11,797 nt of DNA. It comes from Campylobacteraceae bacterium (GTDB taxonomy: Bacteria; Campylobacterota; Campylobacteria; Campylobacterales; Sulfurovaceae). The DNA lies in assembly GCA_027002665.1 (NCBI GenBank), contig JALWZK010000283.1, positions 1-11,797 on the forward strand, in the 5' to 3' direction. The notes below the pieces were generated by a model. It ran no database searches. It saw only the letters and a list, made by a program, of their open reading frames with translations, and had not been told where the DNA came from. Of this stretch, positions 7,819 to 11,797 are shown in pieces. The translations under genes were made by a program, and so were the position numbers. How positions within the stretch are numbered: position 1 is the first letter of the stretch; each line of letters starts with the position of its first letter.

Positions 7819-9063
7819 TTAGATATATTTTTTTAAAACTTCTGGAATATCGATGGTTCCATCTGCATTTTGATAGTTCTCCATAATAGCTACCAAAGTT
7901 CTACCAACAGCAAGAGCCGAACCATTTAAGGTGTGGAGAAGTCTATTTTTTTTACCATCTCTAAATCTTATTTTGGCTCTTCTCGCTTGAAAATCTCTTG
8001 TGTTCGATATTGAGCTAATCTCTCTATATCTATTCTGTCCGGGTAACCAAACCTCTATATCAATGGTCATAGATGCCGAAAATCCTAAATCTCCACTACA
8101 AAGCTCTACTAATCGATGAGGTAACTCAAGCATAGTTAAGAGATTGGAAGCATTCTCCACCATCATATTAAATATCTCTTCACTCTCTTCAGGTAGAGAT
8201 AGGGCTACCATCTCAACTTTATCAAATTGATGTTGTCGTATCATACCTCGAGTATCTTTACCTGCTGAACCTGCCTCCTTTCTAAAACATGGAGTATATG
8301 CCGTCAGAAGTATTGGAAGTTGCTCTTTTTTTAAAATTTCATTATTATATATATTTGTAAGTGGAACTTCAGCAGTTGGGATTAGATATAGCTCTTCACC
8401 CTCAATCTTAAATAGGTCATCAGCAAATTTTGGGAGTTGTCCTGTCCCCTGTAACATATTGGAGTTATTGATGAATGGGACATAGACCTCCTCAAATCCC
8501 CTCTTTCTATTCTCATCTAAGAAGAAGTTTATTAAGGCTCTCTCCAATCTGGCAGCCTCTCCTCTCAAGAGAGAAAATCTGCTTTTGGCTAACTTTACAC
8601 CCCTTTGAAAATCTATCCAACCATTTATCTCTGCCAACTCCCAATGCTCTCTTGGTCTAAAATTAAATTCTCGTGGAGTTAAAACTCGCTTTATCTCTAC
8701 ATTATCATCTTCATCTTCACCATAAGGGACAGATTCATCTGGAAAGTTTGGAATATTTAATGCTATATTTTGTAGTTCCTCATTTGCAATATTAACCTCA
8801 TCTTGAAGAGAGGCTATAAGCTCCTTATTCTTGCTTAATTTAGATTTGAGTTCAGATATATCCTTCCCCTCTCTTCTATACTCTCCAAACAGTTTTGAGA
8901 CTCTATTTTGAGTTGCTCTCGCCTCTTCTAATCTCCTATTTATCTCTTTTAACTCTCTAAATTTATATTTTAACTCCTCTAAGAGGGTGTTATTTATACC
9001 TCTCTTAGTGAGTCTATTTGTAGCCTCATCAAAATTTTTCTCTAAATATTTTAAATCTATCAT
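7819..9063 (-). CDS. serS: Seryl-tRNA synthetase
   Basis: SerS charges tRNA-Ser (and selenocysteine tRNA where present) with serine in the cytoplasm. The 414-residue length is normal. The N-terminal tRNA-binding arm is a long antiparallel coiled coil at about 27-105. The class II catalytic core follows: a motif 1 helix around 174-190 ([17 protein letters not shown]), the serine-binding TAEVPL at 230-235, motif 2 at 260-280 with [14 protein letters not shown], and motif 3 at 379-398 with [18 protein letters not shown]. The ATG at 9063 gives the standard N-terminus [13 protein letters not shown] and has a modest AGG element 9 nt upstream. It is a housekeeping gene with no functional link to nap. 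No terminator is visible between it and napA, so some readthrough is possible. Confidence 0.98.
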   Translation of the reverse strand: MIDLKYLEKNFDEATNRLTKRGINNTLLEELKYKFRELKEINRRLEEARATQNRVSKLFGEYRREGKDISELKSKLSKNKELIASLQDEVNIANEELQNIALNIPNFPDESVPYGEDEDDNVEIKRVLTPREFNFRPREHWELAEINGWIDFQRGVKLAKSRFSLLRGEAARLERALINFFLDENRKRGFEEVYVPFINNSNMLQGTGQLPKFADDLFKIEGEELYLIPTAEVPLTNIYNNEILKKEQLPILLTAYTPCFRKEAGSAGKDTRGMIRQHQFDKVEMVALSLPEESEEIFNMMVENASNLLTMLELPHRLVELCSGDLGFSASMTIDIEVWLPGQNRYREISSISNTRDFQARRAKIRFRDGKKNRLLHTLNGSALAVGRTLVAIMENYQNADGTIDIPEVLKKYI

Positions 9064-9089
9064 ATTAAGATACCTATTCTTTTTTCAAA

Positions 9090-9095
9090 ATTATA
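9090..9095 (-). promoter_or_regulatory. Candidate -10 box of serS
   Basis: A perfect TATAAT on the minus strand lies in the 43-nt gap between the lipoprotein stop and the serS ATG. Transcription would start near 9083, leaving a leader of about 20 nt. No good -35 is seen, only an A-rich stretch upstream, which is common for sigma-70 promoters in Campylobacterota. In AT-rich DNA a lone -10 match is moderate evidence. Confidence 0.4.
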
Positions 9096-9106
9096 TCTTT
9101 TTTGAT

Positions 9107-10933
9107 TTAGAATTTATCAATAAAACTACTAACTTGACACTCATTAAAGGTCATAGTCCCCGCCTCCTCTGGATTTATTAATCGTAGTTGAATAGTCCAA
9201 TATGCAATCTCTCCAGCCTCACTACTACCACAATCGGAAATATCTTTTATCTCGCTATTCTGCTCAAAATGGACAATCTCTAAATTTTTTAAGTCATAAT
9301 CACATACAACTCTTGCATTTTTTACCCAAAATCTATCCTCTGTCCCTGTATCTATCTCAAATGCAAACGATTTTGGAGGGATAACAGTTGTATTTGCATC
9401 AATATTTATAGCTTCTGGAACCTTCACCCCCTCAAAGCTATGAAGTGTCTCAAAATGCACTTCTCCACTTCGTTTACTTTTACTTGAGAAGTTTACACCG
9501 AGAGCTATCTTCTTACCTATCATATATGCAGGAAATTTTAGAGTTACATAGGTTTTTCCCTCTTCGTCGAGTTGATATATCCCATCTGTGGAATCTATTT
9601 TTAACTCCCACTCTTTAGACTCACTACTACATATCTCACTATAGTAGTTGTGACCTACTGCAAAGCCTAAATTATTGTGACTATCTCCATGATAGGAGTC
9701 GATTAAGCTGAGAGTTTTTTTGGTATAGTTATATGGGTCTATATCCCATTTTCCAAGTGCCTCATTTGCATTAACCGAGCCAAATAGAAATAGAAAATCT
9801 CTTGTTGTATCTATATTATCAAATAGCTCTCTATCTATTTTAAATGATGCACTACTACTCTCTTTATCTGCTACAATTTGTCCCTTAACTGAGCCAAATT
9901 TTCCATATAGGATTCTATTGCCACTGCTATCTTTTGCAAAATCTGCCATAGCAGAGACACTAATTTTAGATTTAATATTTACCACATTATTATATTTATC
10001 TGATGCCGATATTAAGAACTTCTGCTCAAACCACTTTGTATCCTCTTTATACTCAACACCTGCAGAGTTAATGGAGAAGGCAGACGGCTCTCCAGATAGC
10101 ACAGTTAGTGAAGTTGTGGTATTTAAATCATAAATCTCACCCCTATTATTGGTATAGTTTACAGAGACATCAAAATTTACAACTCCCGATTTATTATATG
10201 TCTGGATATATAAATCTATATCATTCTTCTCTTTAAATGTCAAACTATCATGTGTTGCCCCACCATCATTTATATAGTTATTTGGGTCGATAAATTTTAC
10301 TTTTGATGGGTCACTACTTCTAATTGTAATTAAGTGAACCCTATCTTCTCTTACACTCTTATTATTATCCAGATTTACAAATGAGAGTTTATATCTCTTT
10401 TTACTATTTAACTCTATCTTAGGTTGATTATCTTTTGCCAATAGAACTACTCCATAATCAAAGATTGAGGTTGTATCCTCATGGGTTAAGTTTCCATCTA
10501 TTACTATCGGCTTATAGTGTGAGCTATACTTTACCACATTTGAAGTTCCATCATAATTTAAGTGGCTATTGGCAGTTATCTTATAACTATTTGGGGTGCA
10601 AGGTTTTATAAACTTAGCCATAAGTGTAATGGTCTTTGTCTCATACTGCTTATTAAACTTAATTGTATGGTTTGAAATATCGAGGGAGTAGTCACTTATC
10701 TTACATGCATTTAAATCAATAGCAACATCGGATAACTCAACTGCTACCCCATTGGAGTAGTTATTTTTCATAGAAAACTCCATATAGAACTCATCTTTAG
10801 TAGGAGTAAGTAGAGCTTTACCTGTTGTAATCTCTATACTATTTTCAGAAGTAGAATCTTTTGAATTTATCTCTCCACTTCCACAACCTATAAACCATAT
10901 TATCATTAAAAATATTAAAATAGTTCTTCTCAT
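9107..10933 (-). CDS. Large lipoprotein of unknown function, probably beta-sandwich rich
   Basis: This 608-residue protein starts MRRTILIFLMIIWFIGCGSG: a positively charged start, a hydrophobic stretch and a lipobox-like FIGC with Cys17 as the likely lipidated residue. The mature part is rich in Asn, Asp, Ser, Thr and Lys, with alternating strand-like segments and no membrane span. A segment from about 277 (LTVLSGEPSAFSINSAG) to about 320 (LISASDKYNNVVN) resembles the start of bacterial Ig-like domains, where an SG-P turn and a D-YNN-V motif recur. Other Cys are C77, C112, C435, C544, C568 and C599; C77/C112 and some of the last three could form disulfides. I do not recognise the family. An AAGGAG Shine-Dalgarno lies about 8 nt upstream and overlaps the stop of the preceding barrel gene, so the two are probably co-transcribed and may act together at the outer membrane. 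Confidence 0.85.
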   Translation of the reverse strand: MRRTILIFLMIIWFIGCGSGEINSKDSTSENSIEITTGKALLTPTKDEFYMEFSMKNNYSNGVAVELSDVAIDLNACKISDYSLDISNHTIKFNKQYETKTITLMAKFIKPCTPNSYKITANSHLNYDGTSNVVKYSSHYKPIVIDGNLTHEDTTSIFDYGVVLLAKDNQPKIELNSKKRYKLSFVNLDNNKSVREDRVHLITIRSSDPSKVKFIDPNNYINDGGATHDSLTFKEKNDIDLYIQTYNKSGVVNFDVSVNYTNNRGEIYDLNTTTSLTVLSGEPSAFSINSAGVEYKEDTKWFEQKFLISASDKYNNVVNIKSKISVSAMADFAKDSSGNRILYGKFGSVKGQIVADKESSSASFKIDRELFDNIDTTRDFLFLFGSVNANEALGKWDIDPYNYTKKTLSLIDSYHGDSHNNLGFAVGHNYYSEICSSESKEWELKIDSTDGIYQLDEEGKTYVTLKFPAYMIGKKIALGVNFSSKSKRSGEVHFETLHSFEGVKVPEAINIDANTTVIPPKSFAFEIDTGTEDRFWVKNARVVCDYDLKNLEIVHFEQNSEIKDISDCGSSEAGEIAYWTIQLRLINPEEAGTMTFNECQVSSFIDKF

Positions 10934-10943
10934 CTCTCTCTCC

Positions 10944-11471
10944 TTAATATAAATAATTCACAGCAAATACAATAGTGCCTATATCATCAACCTTATTTAG
11001 ATTTGAAATTGAATATCTATATCCTAAATCAAAATCAACCTCTCTTAGGACATTCCATGCGAGTCCAACCTCTCCGCCATATATATATCCGCTATCCTCT
11101 ACGGAAGCTTTGCTATCTACATACTTTACCCAACCGATATGTCCTCCAATATATGGCTTAAAGATGATATTATCGGTTTTATATAGATTAGTCCATATAA
11201 ATCTATCGAAGGAAATCATTCCTCTAAAATAGTTTTGATTATCTTGATTAAATTTACCCCCAGATATAGTTGTCCTCCACTCCTCATTTTGTGCCCCAAT
11301 CCTGAAACCAAACTCAATTCCATTAGTTGAGCTTGGAACACCTATCACATTTCTGGATTGAACACTCCCATAACCCGCTTCAATACCAAGAAATCTCTCT
11401 GAACTAAACTCTTCCCTTGCAAAAATAAGGGTAGTAAATAGAATAGTTATTAATAGTATTTTGTGATACAT
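10944..11471 (-). CDS. Small outer-membrane beta-barrel protein
   Basis: The protein has 175 residues and no Cys. Residues 1-18 form a Sec signal peptide (MYHKILLITILFTTLIFA). The rest shows repeated short amphipathic strands with aromatic and glycine residues: FLGIEAGYGS, GIEFGFRIGA, PYIGGHIGWVKY, YIYGGEVGLAW and VDFDLGYRYS. It ends IVFAVNYLY, an aromatic-ended final strand as in BAM-inserted porins. The size suits an eight-stranded barrel of the general OmpA-N/OmpW-like type, but the exact family is not clear. The ATG follows an AAAGGA Shine-Dalgarno at about 8 nt. It is first in a likely two-gene unit with the lipoprotein 10 nt downstream. Function is unknown; structural, adhesive or pore roles are all possible. 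Confidence 0.85.
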   Translation of the reverse strand: MYHKILLITILFTTLIFAREEFSSERFLGIEAGYGSVQSRNVIGVPSSTNGIEFGFRIGAQNEEWRTTISGGKFNQDNQNYFRGMISFDRFIWTNLYKTDNIIFKPYIGGHIGWVKYVDSKASVEDSGYIYGGEVGLAWNVLREVDFDLGYRYSISNLNKVDDIGTIVFAVNYLY

Positions 11472-11516
11472 TTTATAATCCTTTACAGCTTAAACTTATT
11501 CGTTTCTTAAAATTTA

Positions 11517-11544
11517 ATATTACTCTCTTTATTTGAGAGTTCAA
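11517..11544 (-). promoter_or_regulatory. Candidate promoter of the barrel-lipoprotein unit
   Basis: On the minus strand TTGAAC (11539-11544) and TAATAT (11517-11522) are separated by 16 nt, each matching 4 of 6 sigma-70 consensus positions. Transcription would start near 11510, giving a leader of about 39 nt before the barrel-protein ATG. The match is moderate and the region is AT-rich. The inverted repeat in the spacer makes it more interesting as a regulated promoter. Confidence 0.4.
11522..11540. repeat. Inverted repeat ACTCTC-N7-GAGAGT
   Basis: A perfect 6-bp inverted repeat has a 7-nt AT-only loop (TTTATTT on the plus strand). It fills the spacer between the proposed -35 and -10 of the barrel-protein promoter, so it could be a regulator's operator. 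Neither strand has a T-run directly after it, so it does not look like an intrinsic terminator. Confidence 0.5.
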
Positions 11545-11797
11545 TTAGGTTATTCAAATATTTATCAGATGAATTATTATCAAAGGAAAAAGGATTAGGA
11601 AAATATTTAACTGAAGATGTAAAGAAAAATATTCAGGATGTATTAAATGAACTTGCTAATATAGATTTAGGTGCTATAAAATTACCTGTAAGATTAGAAA
11701 AAGCATCTGATTTAATAGATGTAACTACATTAACATTAACTCCTACATGGAATCCAACTGCAAACTCTTTTGTAAGAGCTGATCTCATCTGGAGAAC
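11541..11797 (+). pseudogene. Open plus-strand coding fragment without a start codon, running off the right edge
   Basis: From 11541 the plus strand is open to the window edge (about 85 codons; the frame is open from 11511, after a TAA at 11508-11510). A 95-codon open run is unlikely by chance in DNA this AT-rich. The peptide looks protein-like: a helical part, SDELLSKEKGLGKYLTEDV and DVLNELANIDL, then IKLPVRLEK, then TLTLTPTWNPTANSFVRADL. The last piece resembles two amphipathic strands joined by a turn, as in an outer-membrane barrel. No ATG, GTG or TTG occurs in this frame and no Shine-Dalgarno is visible. The 5' end therefore seems lost or frameshifted, or an unusual start is used. I do not recognise the family. 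It is the only substantial plus-strand coding signal in the window and diverges from the barrel gene. Confidence 0.5.

Noticed and set aside
8475..10133. Short plus-strand frames opposite serS and the lipoprotein gene
   Set aside because: They are shadows of the strongly supported minus-strand genes, with no start-site or composition support.
11522..11540. Hairpin as an intrinsic terminator
   Set aside because: The stem is only 6 bp and neither strand carries a following T-run.

Overview
This window looks like chromosomal DNA of a nitrate-respiring Campylobacterota (formerly Epsilonproteobacteria), probably a Sulfurimonas/Sulfurovum-like lineage. The grounds are the low GC content, the gene order napA-G-H-B-F-(orf)-L-D with napL present and napC absent, and the long NapA. 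The genus is an inference. Every well-supported gene lies on the minus strand, so the window reads from right to left.

Region 1 (about 109-7813, minus) is a complete periplasmic nitrate reductase operon. It has the catalytic molybdoenzyme NapA, the quinol-oxidising pair NapG/NapH, the electron-transfer cytochrome NapB, the cytoplasmic ferredoxin-like NapF, an unassigned very acidic 113-residue protein, the beta-propeller NapL and the NapA-signal-peptide chaperone NapD. The genes are packed with gaps of at most 10 nt or with 1-4 nt overlaps, so one transcript is expected. In front of napA is an FNR-type 5-4-5 palindrome (TTGAC-N4-ATCAA). It is centred exactly 41.5 nt upstream of the start site implied by an extended -10 element (TGTTATTCT), which is the layout of a class II FNR/CRP-activated promoter. 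Electrons should flow from menaquinol through NapH and NapG to NapB and then NapA.

The most unusual item is napB. It encodes a 316-residue protein with three CxxCH haem sites: an N-terminal cytochrome c553-like monohaem domain, an Ala/Lys/Pro-rich linker, and then a normal dihaem NapB domain. The second is the acidic ORF lodged between napF and napL, overlapping each by 4 nt.

Region 2 (7819-9063) is serS, seryl-tRNA synthetase, with a candidate -10 box of its own. Region 3 (9107-11471) is a two-gene unit for the cell envelope: a small outer-membrane beta-barrel protein followed by a large lipoprotein of unknown function. A candidate promoter in front of it has an inverted repeat filling its -35/-10 spacer.

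Both window edges hold plus-strand open frames running off the end. At the left, 45 codons overlap the 3' end of napD tail to tail. At the right, about 86-95 codons are open to the edge with no usable start codon, suggesting a decayed or interrupted gene. No tRNA, rRNA, CRISPR array, insertion sequence or clear intrinsic terminator was seen.
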